From positions 1-33,498 of the forward strand of contig JAFXJH010000014.1 in NCBI GenBank assembly GCA_017532425.1: 33,498 nucleotides of DNA, in the 5' to 3' direction. The translations under genes were made by a program, and so were the position numbers. The notes beneath the pieces are model-generated. The model was not told where the DNA came from. It was given only the letters and a program-made list of their open reading frames with translations, and did not search any database. Every line of letters begins with the position of its first letter. The first letter of the stretch is position 1. Below are positions 14,746 through 24,676 of the stretch, one piece after another. The stretch comes from Clostridia bacterium (GTDB lineage: Bacteria; Bacillota; Clostridia; Oscillospirales; CAG-272).

Positions 14746-17700
14746 ATGTTAAGTAATCTTTCGGGAGCCTTTCTTAAAATGCGTCTTCACAGCATTTTGA
14801 TCAAGGAATATTCATTCATTCTTTCAATGCTGAGTTCATATGATAAGGTTACGCCCAAAATGCGCAAATGCAGAATATATACACTTATACAGTCCATTTT
14901 GTGCAAGAACGATTTTGATATTACCCAAAAAGAAATATCGGAAACTCTTATATCTGAGTCTGAAAAATCTCCGTTCAAAGATGAAGAAACGGTTTACGTG
15001 CTTCCCTTCACCGCCGATATTATTGCCCGCAGAATAGCATCTGCAAAAAAGAGCACGGACGATGAAATAAAGATCCTTATAGGAAAGTGCAGCAAAATAA
15101 TACGTTCCTTTGAGCTCTCTGATATCGAGGAGCTGAGAGAAAGGATATCTCTGCTTGACAGAGAACTTTCAGATGACCCTTCACTTCATTATTTTGAAAG
15201 CAGTGATCTTACCAAAGCTCTTACACGAAGAAGGATAATCTCCTTCGCCAAAAGGCATAAAATATCTGAAAAAGATGCCGTAAAGATATACTGCGATAAC
15301 TTGGGATACCGTGAGGATGCAAAAATACGTAAAAGAAATATAGCGATCTATTTTTCTGCCATTATATTTTTCACCCTGCTTTTTTCGATATTGACCGTAT
15401 ATTTTACAGAGGTCCATCCTGCAATACTTCTGCTTTTGATATTTCCGATAAGCGAAGCGGTAAAATTCATCATAGACAGAATAACCTCAAGATCAATACC
15501 GCTTTCTGCCGTCCCGAGACTAAAGCTTGACAGTATACCGGACGACGCTAAAACTCTTACCGTAATAACCTCGCTTATATCCGATAAAGACGAGGCAATA
15601 TTCAGACAGCTTGAGGAATTTTATCTGTCAAATCGTGATAAAAATGCTTTTTTCGGTCTTCTTCTCGATCTACCCGAATCCGAAAAGGAAAATGATGAAA
15701 AAGACGGTGCTCTTATATCTTTTGCAAAAGAAAATATAAACGAGCTTAACAAAAAATACGGAAAGTATTTTTATCTTTTTATAAGATACCGCGTAAAAAG
15801 CGTCAGCGAAAGCAAATATATGGGTTATGAGCGCAAAAGAGGTGCACTTATCGATCTTGTTTGCTTTTTGCGTGGAAAGAAGCACACTTTTTCACTTATC
15901 GAAGGTGATAAGCAGCTTATAAAAAAGGTAAAGTACGTAATTACTCTTGACCGCGATACAAGACTTTACAGCGGAGCGGTTATCGATATGGTTTCGGCAA
16001 TGCTTCATCCGGACAATAAGCCTGTAATAAAGGACGGAAGAGTTGTTTCGGGATACGCCATAATGCAGCCTCATATGAGAACGTCTCTTGCATCTGCCGG
16101 AAAGAGTCGCTTTTCTGCTTTGATGACGCGCGGAGGTGTTTCGCCTTATCAGAGCGCATCGTACGATCTGTATCAGTCACTCTTCAGCGAGGGCATCTTT
16201 TGCGGTAAGGGTATTTTTGACGTAGACGTATATGAAAGGCTGATTCCTAATGCGTTCAAAGATTCTCTGATACTGAGTCACGACCTTCTCGAGGGCTCTC
16301 GTCTGCGCTGCGGAGTGCTTTGCGACGTTACTTTAAGCGATTCGCATCCGTCGACTCCGTCATCCTTCTTCAAGCGTCTTCACAGATGGATACGCGGAGA
16401 TATGCAGTCTACTCTGTACGCCCGAACCAAGGTATATGATAAGCTCGGAAATTCCGAAAGAAATCCTATATCAAAGCTGTCACGTTTTTTTATATGGGAT
16501 AATATCAGACGCGCGCTTGTTCCTCTTTTTTCGGGTGTAGCCATACTCATATCTCTTTTCTATCCCGCATCGCAAGGTATTTTACTTTCGGCTGCGCTTT
16601 CTTACGTTATAATACCTCCGCTTTTTGGTATTCTTTCTTCACTCCGGCATATAAACAGACGATTTTTTTCTCACGCTATACCGAATATGGGAAGTATTCT
16701 ATGGGATGCATTTTGGGGTATATCCTCTCTTTGGGGATACGCTTTTGTATCCCTCGATGCACTTGTAAAGGGCTTTGTACGCTCAAGAATCACGCATAAG
16801 CATACGCTTCAGTGGACGGTATCATCTCTTGAATCAAAAGGCGGATTTTTTGCACAGATCTCGTGGAGTGTTCTTTCATATGCCTGCGGATTTGTTACAC
16901 TCGTTTTTGCCGAAAGTGCTTTTTTGCGTTTTACTGCTCTCTTATGGAGCTTTCTGCCCGTACTTCTTCTGTTTTTATCTTTTGAAAGAATGGCCGCCAA
17001 AAAGCCGTCAGCCTCTGATAAGGCTATTTTGCTTCGATGGATATTTGATATGTGGAGTTATTTTTCCACGTACGTTAATGAAGAGGAAAACTATCTTCCG
17101 CCCGATAACGTACAAGAGTCTCCCGCTCTTACCGTCGCGCACCGTACCTCGCCAACCAATATCGGAATGTATCTTGCTTCCTGTCTTGCGGCTTGTGACT
17201 GCGGAATAATCGATGCAAGCGCACTTTGCACACGTCTTGAAAATACGGTAAGCACGATTGAAAATCTTCCTAAAAAGCACGGTCATCTCTATAACTGGTA
17301 TGATACGCAGAAGCTTACCGTACTCGGAACACCGTATATATCTACTGTAGACAGCGGAAATTTTGTCGTATCGCTTATAGCTCTTATAGAAGGAATAAGT
17401 GATTATGAGGATATTGAGCCAAGGCTTAAAAATGTAAAAGAAAGGCTGAAAAACATTGCATATTCGGCTGATTTCACCTTTCTCTATTCAAAAAAGCGCA
17501 GGCTTTTCTATATAGGTATGGATGCTTCGGGTGAGGTCTCCGATGAAAACTGTTACGATCTCTATATGAGCGAGGCGCGCTCGACCTACTATTATGCTAT
17601 AGCACACGCTCAGATACCCGCAAAGGATTGGGAGCGTCTCGGGCGGCCTGTAATAGGTAATAAGGGTTATATCGGTATGGCATCGTGGTCGGGCAGTATG

Positions 17701-20700
17701 TTCGAATATTTTATGCCTCATCTATTTCTGCCGTCATATGCGAGTTCTTTTTCTTCAGAGGCTCTTGCCTTCGCGGCAAACGCGCAGATGGACGATAAGA
17801 TAAAAGGCTTTTGGGGTGTTTCCGAAAGCGGATATTACGCATTTGATTATGCTATGAATTATCAGTACAGAGCAAACGGCGTATCACGGCTTGCTCTTGA
17901 TCCTGTAATAGGAAAAGAAAGAGTTATTGCTCCGTACGCATCCTTTCTCTCTCTTCCGATCACGAAGAAAGCGGCTATTAAAAATCTTGAAAAACTACGT
18001 GATTTCGGTGCATACGGCAAGCACGGATTTTATGAGGCGGTGGATTTTACAGCATCAAGAGTCGGTCTGTCGCGTGAAATTATAAAAAGCTATATGTCTC
18101 ACCACGTAGGTATGAGCATAATTTCGGCAACGAATACCTGCTTTGACGATATATTCGTTAAAAGATTTATGCGAGATCCCGAAATGTCATCGGTACGCGA
18201 GCTTCTTTGCGAGGCAATACCGACTGACGCGGGAATATCTAAAAAAAGAGCTATGCAGATCCCCGAATATATCTCACACGGATATCAAAATCTAAGTAAA
18301 ACACTGAAAAGCAGCTACAAAAGCGGGAAGATACCTCTTGTTTGTATGATATCCTCGGACAGCGCATCGGTAAGCGCTTCTGACGCGGGACATATTATGC
18401 TCTCCCGAAAGGATATTCTTATTACGCGTGACCCGTTTGACGTACGTGATATGTACTCGGTAATGAACGGTCTGCAGGTATTTTATTCTGTAGACGGCGA
18501 AGCGTTTCAGTTTATTACCGATAATATGAGCTATTCGGGCTCTAAGATAGTATTTAAAAATCAGAAAAGCTTTAACGGCGAAAAAATATCGTCTGCGCTT
18601 ACACTTACTCTTCTGAAGGAGGAGGATGCTTTCTGCGTCAAGCTTGACCTTAACGGAAGATTTTCTTATGTTATGCCTATGCTTGCCTTTGAGGTTGCAC
18701 TTACAAGGGCGAAAGACAGAATATCTCATCCGTTTTATGACGCACTCTCCGTAGAAGCTATATACGATAAGGATAACGGTATTCTTGTTTTTCACGCAAG
18801 ATCAAAAAGCGGAAAGGAAGATAAATGGCTCGGCGTATCTCTCGAAGACTATCCGTTTGACAAGGAATTCGATACACGAAGCGATATACTTCCGCTGAAT
18901 TACACCTGTGAGGATATAAAAAAGCTTATGTCGTCACATCTTCCCTCACGCCTCGGCGCGTGTATATCTCCGTACTGTACTTTTAAAGGCGAGGAGATAA
19001 GATGCTCTGACCAATTCTCTTGTGAATTTGTGATCGTATATGCAAGCTCTTACGATGATATTTTAAGAAAATATACTCTGATACGGAAGAATACCGGCAA
19101 GGACGTCAGCAGTTATTTCGCATCGTCAATGCACTCTCTTTCTCAAAGTCGGCTTGCACTTGTGAATATACCCGGCGTGTATCTGAAGTATTCGGACTAT
19201 TATCTTGCCGCACTTTATTTTCATCCCAACGCTAACGAGGCGACAGATAAAAAGATCGAGAAAAATGCGCTTTGGGCGCACGGGATATCGGGCGACCTTC
19301 CCATAGTCTGCGTTGTTTTGCCGAGCGATTTTTCTCCTATGTGCAGGAAGGTATGCGATACTCTGATACGCATACACAGGCTTTGCAGGATAAGAGGCAA
19401 ATTAAGCGATCTTGTATTTATTGTAAATGAGGCTGACGGATATAATACCAGAGTCAAGAACACACTCTCAAGTATAATATCAGAATGTGGCTCAAGCGAG
19501 CTTTTTTGCCGTTACGGCGGCATTTTTGTGGTAAGTGATCCTTCGATGGAGGAAATCTTTTCGTATGTCAGCGCGCTTTTTGTACGCCTTGAAAGGGATT
19601 CCTCTATCGAAGATATATTTCATACCTTTATACGGCGTGGGCTTCGTATATCCGATGATATAGCTGTACTTGATAAAAAGTCTAGTATATCAGAATCATA
19701 CAGAGAACATTCCGACGGCTTAAAGGTATACGCGGGAGAATTTCATCGAAACGGATTTTCGGTATACAAGGAGCGAGCCGAGCTTGTATGGTCGTATATA
19801 TACGCAAATCGGGTTTTCGGCACGCTCGTGACACAGAATTCGCTCGGGTTTACTTGGTTTGCTAGTTCAAAAGAAAAGAGGATAACTCCATACTTTTCTT
19901 CGTATAGGCAGGATATATGCGGTGAGCGACTTATTCTTATTACCGCTAAAGAAAAGAGATATGATATTATTGCGTCGTCGCACGAGTGCTCGTTTGATCA
20001 CGGATGCGCGGTCTACAAAGCTGAAATAGAAGGTGTCTGTATAACTGTCAAGGTAGGCACAGATGCAAAATTACCGCTCAAGCTGCTTCTTGCGGAGGTC
20101 AGCGGAAATACCGACAACTGCAGAAATATAGTGTACAGCATCGACCCCGTGATCGGAGAAAACGTCTGTCCGCCAAATCTTATAATCCATAGGAAAGACG
20201 GCGATACAGAATTCTTTAAAAGAAGGTACGATTCCTATTTATCTGAGCATATAGTTTTCCTTACCTCGTATGAATTTGAACAAACAGAAGAAAATTCTCG
20301 AAAATATGGATTTCTGCTCGGTATTTTCCCTGCATTTTCAGACCGTGCTTACTATTATATGAGAGAAAAGTATTCGTCAGCCGAGGATTTTGAGCGAGGA
20401 TTTCAAGAATACGCTCTCTTTTATGAAAAGCTCTTCGGGCGTATACAGATAAAAAGCCCGGACAGAGCTCTCGATACCGCTATTAACTATTATATTCCCT
20501 ATCAGAGCTTTACTGCTCGTCTTTTCGGACGCACCGGATTTTATCAGTCGAGCGGTGCGTACGGATTTCGTGATCAGCTTCAGGATTCGCTTGCTTCACT
20601 TTTTTACGAGCCGAATTTCTGCAAATATCAGATATTTCGCGCTGCCGCACATCAGTATACCGAGGGTGATGTACAGCACTGGTGGCATAATTCGGATACA

Positions 20701-21924
20701 AGCGGCGGGAAATGGCACGCAGGACTTCGTTCAAGGTGCTCTGACGATCTTTTATGGCTACCCTACGTTGTTTCCGAATATCTTAAAGCAACCGGAAATT
20801 ATTCTATTCTTGACTGCAAGGTGAGGTATATAGAATCGCGTGAGCTTGATGAAAACGAGCTTACGCGCTATGAACGTCCCGTGCGCTCAAAGTACCGTGA
20901 AAGCCTTTACAATCACTGTATAAGAGCTATAGAGCGTGCTTTGCGCTTCGGTGAGCACCGACTTCCTCTTATCGGAAGCTGTGATTGGAATGACGGGTTT
21001 GACCGTGTGGGTAGTGGCGGCAGAGGTGAATCGGTATGGCTTGCACAGTTTATGCGTATGATACTTTCCGAGTTTACCGTTATATGTCAGAACTACGGAG
21101 ACATTGCAGGTGCGAAAAAATACAGCGAAATATCATCAGAGCTGTCAGATGCTATTGAAAAAGAGGCTTTTGACGGAAGGTGGTATCTGCGCGGATTTTA
21201 TGACGACGGCAAAAAGCTCGGTGCTCACGGTGACAAGGAATGCGAAATAGACCTTCTTTCGCAGTCGTTTGCGGCAATCTCGGGAGAAGACCGAGCACGT
21301 GCAAAAAATGCAATGAAGGTTGCCTGCGAAAAGCTTTGGGACAAGGAAAGCGGCATAGTAAAGCTCTTTACTCCTCCCTTTTCGGGAAAGGGCGATGATC
21401 CCGGATATATCATAGGATATTGCGACGGATTCAGAGAAAACGGCGGACAGTATACTCACGCGGCACTTTGGGCGGTATGGGGACTTATTTCTGTCGGTGA
21501 ATATTCAAAAGCGTATGAAATGCTTTGCGATATAAATCCTTTGGTGCGCTCTGCCGACAAATCATCAGCAGAAAGATACAAAACCGAGCCGTATGCACTC
21601 TGCGGAGACGTATATTCGTCTGAAGATCATCCGGGACGAGGTGGCTGGAGTCTATATACCGGTTCAGCGTCATGGTTTGTTCGCGTGACGCTAAGCGAGC
21701 TTATCGGATACCGTGAAAAGCACGGTAAGGGATTTATTATATCACCAAGTCTTTCAGATAATTTCGACCGATTTGAGCTAAAAATATCAAACGGCGGTGT
21801 GAATTACGAAATAAGCGCAAGGCGTGATCACGAATCAAAGAAGATAAAAATACTTTGTGACGGAAAGGAGATAGACGGCGAAAAGGAAAAATTTTTCGAC
21901 GACAGCGACATTTACCCGAAATAA
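14746..21924 (+). CDS. NdvB-like cyclic beta-1,2-glucan synthase (GT84 + glucoamylase-like + GH94)
   Basis: A protein of about 2,392 residues with the NdvB domain order. Several membrane helices (first near 205-245, more around 590-750) flank a GT84-type UDP-glucose transferase domain: DRDT at 402-405, LSHDLLEGSRLR, and RWIRGDMQ (547-554). A glucoamylase-like domain follows with HRTSPTNIG (799-807), YNWYDTQKL and STVDSGN (866-872). The C-terminal GH94 phosphorylase-type domain has EGDVQHWWH (1973-1981), RSRCSDDLLWLP and the acidic SCDWNDGFDRVG, with conserved Asp at 2080 and 2083. Family members make, measure and cyclise beta-1,2-glucan at the inner membrane. A linear-glucan synthase or phosphorylase role is also possible. 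ATG 14746 has only a weak AGAGA; the strong GGGGAGG (14714-14720) sits better for the in-frame ATT (14725) or ATC (14728). It is monocistronic: a hairpin precedes it and a new promoter follows it. Confidence 0.88.
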   Translation: MLSNLSGAFLKMRLHSILIKEYSFILSMLSSYDKVTPKMRKCRIYTLIQSILCKNDFDITQKEISETLISESEKSPFKDEETVYVLPFTADIIARRIASAKKSTDDEIKILIGKCSKIIRSFELSDIEELRERISLLDRELSDDPSLHYFESSDLTKALTRRRIISFAKRHKISEKDAVKIYCDNLGYREDAKIRKRNIAIYFSAIIFFTLLFSILTVYFTEVHPAILLLLIFPISEAVKFIIDRITSRSIPLSAVPRLKLDSIPDDAKTLTVITSLISDKDEAIFRQLEEFYLSNRDKNAFFGLLLDLPESEKENDEKDGALISFAKENINELNKKYGKYFYLFIRYRVKSVSESKYMGYERKRGALIDLVCFLRGKKHTFSLIEGDKQLIKKVKYVITLDRDTRLYSGAVIDMVSAMLHPDNKPVIKDGRVVSGYAIMQPHMRTSLASAGKSRFSALMTRGGVSPYQSASYDLYQSLFSEGIFCGKGIFDVDVYERLIPNAFKDSLILSHDLLEGSRLRCGVLCDVTLSDSHPSTPSSFFKRLHRWIRGDMQSTLYARTKVYDKLGNSERNPISKLSRFFIWDNIRRALVPLFSGVAILISLFYPASQGILLSAALSYVIIPPLFGILSSLRHINRRFFSHAIPNMGSILWDAFWGISSLWGYAFVSLDALVKGFVRSRITHKHTLQWTVSSLESKGGFFAQISWSVLSYACGFVTLVFAESAFLRFTALLWSFLPVLLLFLSFERMAAKKPSASDKAILLRWIFDMWSYFSTYVNEEENYLPPDNVQESPALTVAHRTSPTNIGMYLASCLAACDCGIIDASALCTRLENTVSTIENLPKKHGHLYNWYDTQKLTVLGTPYISTVDSGNFVVSLIALIEGISDYEDIEPRLKNVKERLKNIAYSADFTFLYSKKRRLFYIGMDASGEVSDENCYDLYMSEARSTYYYAIAHAQIPAKDWERLGRPVIGNKGYIGMASWSGSMFEYFMPHLFLPSYASSFSSEALAFAANAQMDDKIKGFWGVSESGYYAFDYAMNYQYRANGVSRLALDPVIGKERVIAPYASFLSLPITKKAAIKNLEKLRDFGAYGKHGFYEAVDFTASRVGLSREIIKSYMSHHVGMSIISATNTCFDDIFVKRFMRDPEMSSVRELLCEAIPTDAGISKKRAMQIPEYISHGYQNLSKTLKSSYKSGKIPLVCMISSDSASVSASDAGHIMLSRKDILITRDPFDVRDMYSVMNGLQVFYSVDGEAFQFITDNMSYSGSKIVFKNQKSFNGEKISSALTLTLLKEEDAFCVKLDLNGRFSYVMPMLAFEVALTRAKDRISHPFYDALSVEAIYDKDNGILVFHARSKSGKEDKWLGVSLEDYPFDKEFDTRSDILPLNYTCEDIKKLMSSHLPSRLGACISPYCTFKGEEIRCSDQFSCEFVIVYASSYDDILRKYTLIRKNTGKDVSSYFASSMHSLSQSRLALVNIPGVYLKYSDYYLAALYFHPNANEATDKKIEKNALWAHGISGDLPIVCVVLPSDFSPMCRKVCDTLIRIHRLCRIRGKLSDLVFIVNEADGYNTRVKNTLSSIISECGSSELFCRYGGIFVVSDPSMEEIFSYVSALFVRLERDSSIEDIFHTFIRRGLRISDDIAVLDKKSSISESYREHSDGLKVYAGEFHRNGFSVYKERAELVWSYIYANRVFGTLVTQNSLGFTWFASSKEKRITPYFSSYRQDICGERLILITAKEKRYDIIASSHECSFDHGCAVYKAEIEGVCITVKVGTDAKLPLKLLLAEVSGNTDNCRNIVYSIDPVIGENVCPPNLIIHRKDGDTEFFKRRYDSYLSEHIVFLTSYEFEQTEENSRKYGFLLGIFPAFSDRAYYYMREKYSSAEDFERGFQEYALFYEKLFGRIQIKSPDRALDTAINYYIPYQSFTARLFGRTGFYQSSGAYGFRDQLQDSLASLFYEPNFCKYQIFRAAAHQYTEGDVQHWWHNSDTSGGKWHAGLRSRCSDDLLWLPYVVSEYLKATGNYSILDCKVRYIESRELDENELTRYERPVRSKYRESLYNHCIRAIERALRFGEHRLPLIGSCDWNDGFDRVGSGGRGESVWLAQFMRMILSEFTVICQNYGDIAGAKKYSEISSELSDAIEKEAFDGRWYLRGFYDDGKKLGAHGDKECEIDLLSQSFAAISGEDRARAKNAMKVACEKLWDKESGIVKLFTPPFSGKGDDPGYIIGYCDGFRENGGQYTHAALWAVWGLISVGEYSKAYEMLCDINPLVRSADKSSAERYKTEPYALCGDVYSSEDHPGRGGWSLYTGSASWFVRVTLSELIGYREKHGKGFIISPSLSDNFDRFELKISNGGVNYEISARRDHESKKIKILCDGKEIDGEKEKFFDDSDIYPK

Positions 21925-21927
21925 CGG

Positions 21928-21956
21928 TTGAAAATTAGTTAAAGATATGTTATAAT
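21928..21956 (+). promoter_or_regulatory. Promoter of the M16 peptidase-lgt-folD cluster
   Basis: TTGAAA (21928-21933), 17 bp, TATAAT (21951-21956) with ATGT just upstream. It lies immediately after the glucan synthase stop codon and about 38 bases before the TTG start of the next gene. Confidence 0.75.
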
Positions 21957-21993
21957 TACTGTAATTAATCTTTTGAAAGACGGTGATCAGGAT

Positions 21994-23307
21994 TTGAATA
22001 ATATAAAAAGAATCTCATTATCTCCATCGGTTACTTTGAACGTTATACCGAGTGAAAAATTCAAGGTGTCATATCTCTCCGTTTACTTTTCACGCCCTGT
22101 CGATGAAAAGGAAGCAGCAAAGAATGCGCTTATTCCCGAAATATTGACACGTGCCTCCAAGAAATATCCTACGATGACCGATCTTAGCATTAAGCTTCAG
22201 TCCTTGTACGGAGCTTCTATCGATCCCGTAAACACGCTTATGGGCGAGGCGCACGTATTCGGATTATATTCTTCTTTTCCTGAAAATCGCTACGCTTTTG
22301 ATGATACCGATATTTTAGGCGAGGTCATTGAGCTTATTTCAGAGCTTCTGCTCCATCCGCTCACCGATGAAAAGGGCGGATTTGATGAAAATATCGTTGA
22401 AAGCGAAAAAACAAAGCTCTGCGGCAGAATTATGGCGCGTATAAATAATCCCGCTTCGTATGCCGTAAGACGGTGTGAAGAAATTATGTGTGCAGACGAA
22501 CGCTTCTCGGTTTCGCCGAGCGGTACTGTAGAAAGCGTTTCGTCTGTAAACGCAAAAGAGCTTTACGATTATTATCTGTCTCTTCCCGGAAAGACCGCTG
22601 TTGATATTTACTACGCAGGCAGCGCAGATATTTCTCTGCTTGAGGAAAAATTCACCGGGCTCTTTTCCGCATTTAACCGTCCTCTTTCATTAAAGGCTGT
22701 TACAGAGGTCAGAAGAAGCGCATCCGGAGAAGTTAAAAATATTATTGAGGAGCAGCCTGTAGCTCAGGGTAAGCTTACTATAGGTTTTCGCAGCGGTTAT
22801 GCACTCGGCGATAAGGATTATCACATTTTCTCGCTCCTTAATTCCCTGCTTGGCTCTTCCCCTACAAGCAAGCTTTTTATGAACGTACGCGAAAAAATGA
22901 GTCTCTGCTACTATTGCAGCTCGCGTCCGAATGCGCTTAAAGGAATTATGACTATAGCAAGCGGTATAGAGGTTGATAATTTTGAAAAAGCCAAAGATGC
23001 TATTCTTGATCAGATAAATGCGCTCAAGGAGGGTGACATCTCTGATTTCGAGATCGAAAGCGCTAAAAAATCACTTATCAATGCATACAAGGAGCTGACA
23101 GACAGTCCGTCGGGACTTGTTTCCTGGTATCTTACAAGGTCTTTTGCAGGACTCAGTGACACACCCGAGGAAACAGCGGAAAAAATCCTTTCCATAACAA
23201 AGGAAGAGCTTACTGCATCAGCCGCGCGTCTCTCACTCGATACCGTTTATTTCCTTAAAGGAACCTTGGACGCAAACGATATCGACGAAGATGAAGACGA
23301 CGAATAA
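21994..23307 (+). CDS. ymfF: M16 family peptidase homologue, YmfF-like (no zinc site)
   Basis: An insulinase/pitrilysin-fold protein of the YmfF group, the non-catalytic partner in a two-gene M16 pair. No HxxEH zinc motif is present; the corresponding region reads LIPEILTRASKKYPTMTDLS. The C-terminal half has the typical GKLTIGFRSGY and SSPTSKLFMNVREK segments. Start: the frame opens at TTG 21973, but GGTGATC (21982-21988), a perfect match to the 16S anti-SD end, sits 5 bases before the TTG at 21994, so I choose that codon (437 aa). No ATG fits. ymfH follows 17 bases downstream. Similar pairs occur in Bacillus and relatives, where they are often linked to peptide processing; the substrate here is unknown. 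Confidence 0.88.
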   Translation: MNNIKRISLSPSVTLNVIPSEKFKVSYLSVYFSRPVDEKEAAKNALIPEILTRASKKYPTMTDLSIKLQSLYGASIDPVNTLMGEAHVFGLYSSFPENRYAFDDTDILGEVIELISELLLHPLTDEKGGFDENIVESEKTKLCGRIMARINNPASYAVRRCEEIMCADERFSVSPSGTVESVSSVNAKELYDYYLSLPGKTAVDIYYAGSADISLLEEKFTGLFSAFNRPLSLKAVTEVRRSASGEVKNIIEEQPVAQGKLTIGFRSGYALGDKDYHIFSLLNSLLGSSPTSKLFMNVREKMSLCYYCSSRPNALKGIMTIASGIEVDNFEKAKDAILDQINALKEGDISDFEIESAKKSLINAYKELTDSPSGLVSWYLTRSFAGLSDTPEETAEKILSITKEELTASAARLSLDTVYFLKGTLDANDIDEDEDDE

Positions 23308-23324
23308 AGAAAGGGATCAGAAAT

Positions 23325-24623
23325 ATGACCGTAAATGAATTAAAGGTCCGTGAAAATAAGAGGCTTGGAGAAAAATATTATTACTTTAAGCATCAAAGCG
23401 GACTTGCAGTATATATTTTCCCAAAGGATCTGACAACAGCATACGCGCTTTTCGGAACAAAATACGGCTCTGTAGACAACTTCTTCCGCGCCGATAAGGA
23501 GAGCGAATTTATAAAGGTACCCGACGGAATAGCTCATTTTCTTGAGCACAAGATGTTCGAAAACGAGGATGGCGAGGATCTTTTTGCTAAATTCGCGCGT
23601 ACCGGTGCTTCTGCAAATGCGTATACCTCTTTTATGCATACTATGTATCTCTTTTCATGCACGGAGAATTTTAAAGAGTCACTTGAAATACTCTTAAGAG
23701 GCGTTACTTCTCCTTATTTCACAGATGAAAACGTTGCCAAGGAGCAAGGAATCATCGGTCAAGAGATCAGAATGTACGAGGATAACGTACACAATGCACT
23801 CTTCTTCGGTATGCTCAAGGCTATGTATGCTTCAAACAACGCGCGCACCGAAATAGTCGGCACGATAAAATCTATTTCGCAGATCACTCCGGAAATACTT
23901 TACAAATGCTACGACACCTTCTATAATCTTAACAATATGGCACTTTGCGTCTGCGGAAATATTGACGTTGACGACGTGATATCTGTATGTGACGATATTC
24001 TTAAGGCTGCACCCTCTGTAGACATTGAAAGCATATGGTCACAGTCTGAAGAAAGCGAGGAGGTCGTGTCCGACCGCTTCACGAGAAAAATGCAGGTCTC
24101 AAAGCCGATATTCTCTATCGGAGTAAAGGACATAAGGATATCGGAATCAGCCGCAGAGCGCCTCAAAAAACGCGTTGTGGTCGAAACCCTCACCGAATGT
24201 CTTTTCGGACAGAGCTCACCGTTTTCTGTTTCGCTTTACGAGGAAGGTATTATCCGAAATCCTCTTTCTTCTTATTCTGAGCACAACAGAGCTTTCTCGT
24301 TTATTGAGCTTTCGGGTGAATCGGAAAATCCCGAGGAGGTATTTACCCGCTTCAAGGCTTACGTGGAAGAAATGAAGAAAACCGGAATAGACAGCGAAAC
24401 CTTCACCCGCGTTCTTCGCTCTGCATACGGCGCGCTCATCGGTATTTTCGATTCTGTCGGAAGCATTGCCAACGAATTTCTCTCGTTTATAATGGAAGAT
24501 TACGATATTTTCGATTATATTGAAATGTTTGAGAAGATAACTCTCGAAGACGTTAATATTGCTCTTAACGAGCTGTTTGACGAAAAATATTATACACTCG
24601 CAACTATTTTCCCTAAGGAATAA
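23325..24623 (+). CDS. ymfH: M16 family zinc peptidase, YmfH-like
   Basis: The catalytic member of the M16 pair. The inverted zinc motif HFLEH is at residues 71-75 (GIAHFLEHKMFE), and a downstream Glu ligand is supplied by the EQGIIGQEIRMYED segment (140-153). ASANAYTSF follows the motif, as in other M16 enzymes. Length 432 aa is standard for one half-clamshell, so it probably works as a heterodimer with the preceding YmfF-like protein. AAAGGGATC upstream of the ATG at 23325 supports the start. It is followed after 53 bases by lgt, an arrangement fitting envelope protein maturation. Confidence 0.92.
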   Translation: MTVNELKVRENKRLGEKYYYFKHQSGLAVYIFPKDLTTAYALFGTKYGSVDNFFRADKESEFIKVPDGIAHFLEHKMFENEDGEDLFAKFARTGASANAYTSFMHTMYLFSCTENFKESLEILLRGVTSPYFTDENVAKEQGIIGQEIRMYEDNVHNALFFGMLKAMYASNNARTEIVGTIKSISQITPEILYKCYDTFYNLNNMALCVCGNIDVDDVISVCDDILKAAPSVDIESIWSQSEESEEVVSDRFTRKMQVSKPIFSIGVKDIRISESAAERLKKRVVVETLTECLFGQSSPFSVSLYEEGIIRNPLSSYSEHNRAFSFIELSGESENPEEVFTRFKAYVEEMKKTGIDSETFTRVLRSAYGALIGIFDSVGSIANEFLSFIMEDYDIFDYIEMFEKITLEDVNIALNELFDEKYYTLATIFPKE

Positions 24624-24676
24624 TTAAAAAAATATAAAAAGGAGTTTTCGATATTGATCGAAATCAGGTAGAAAAA

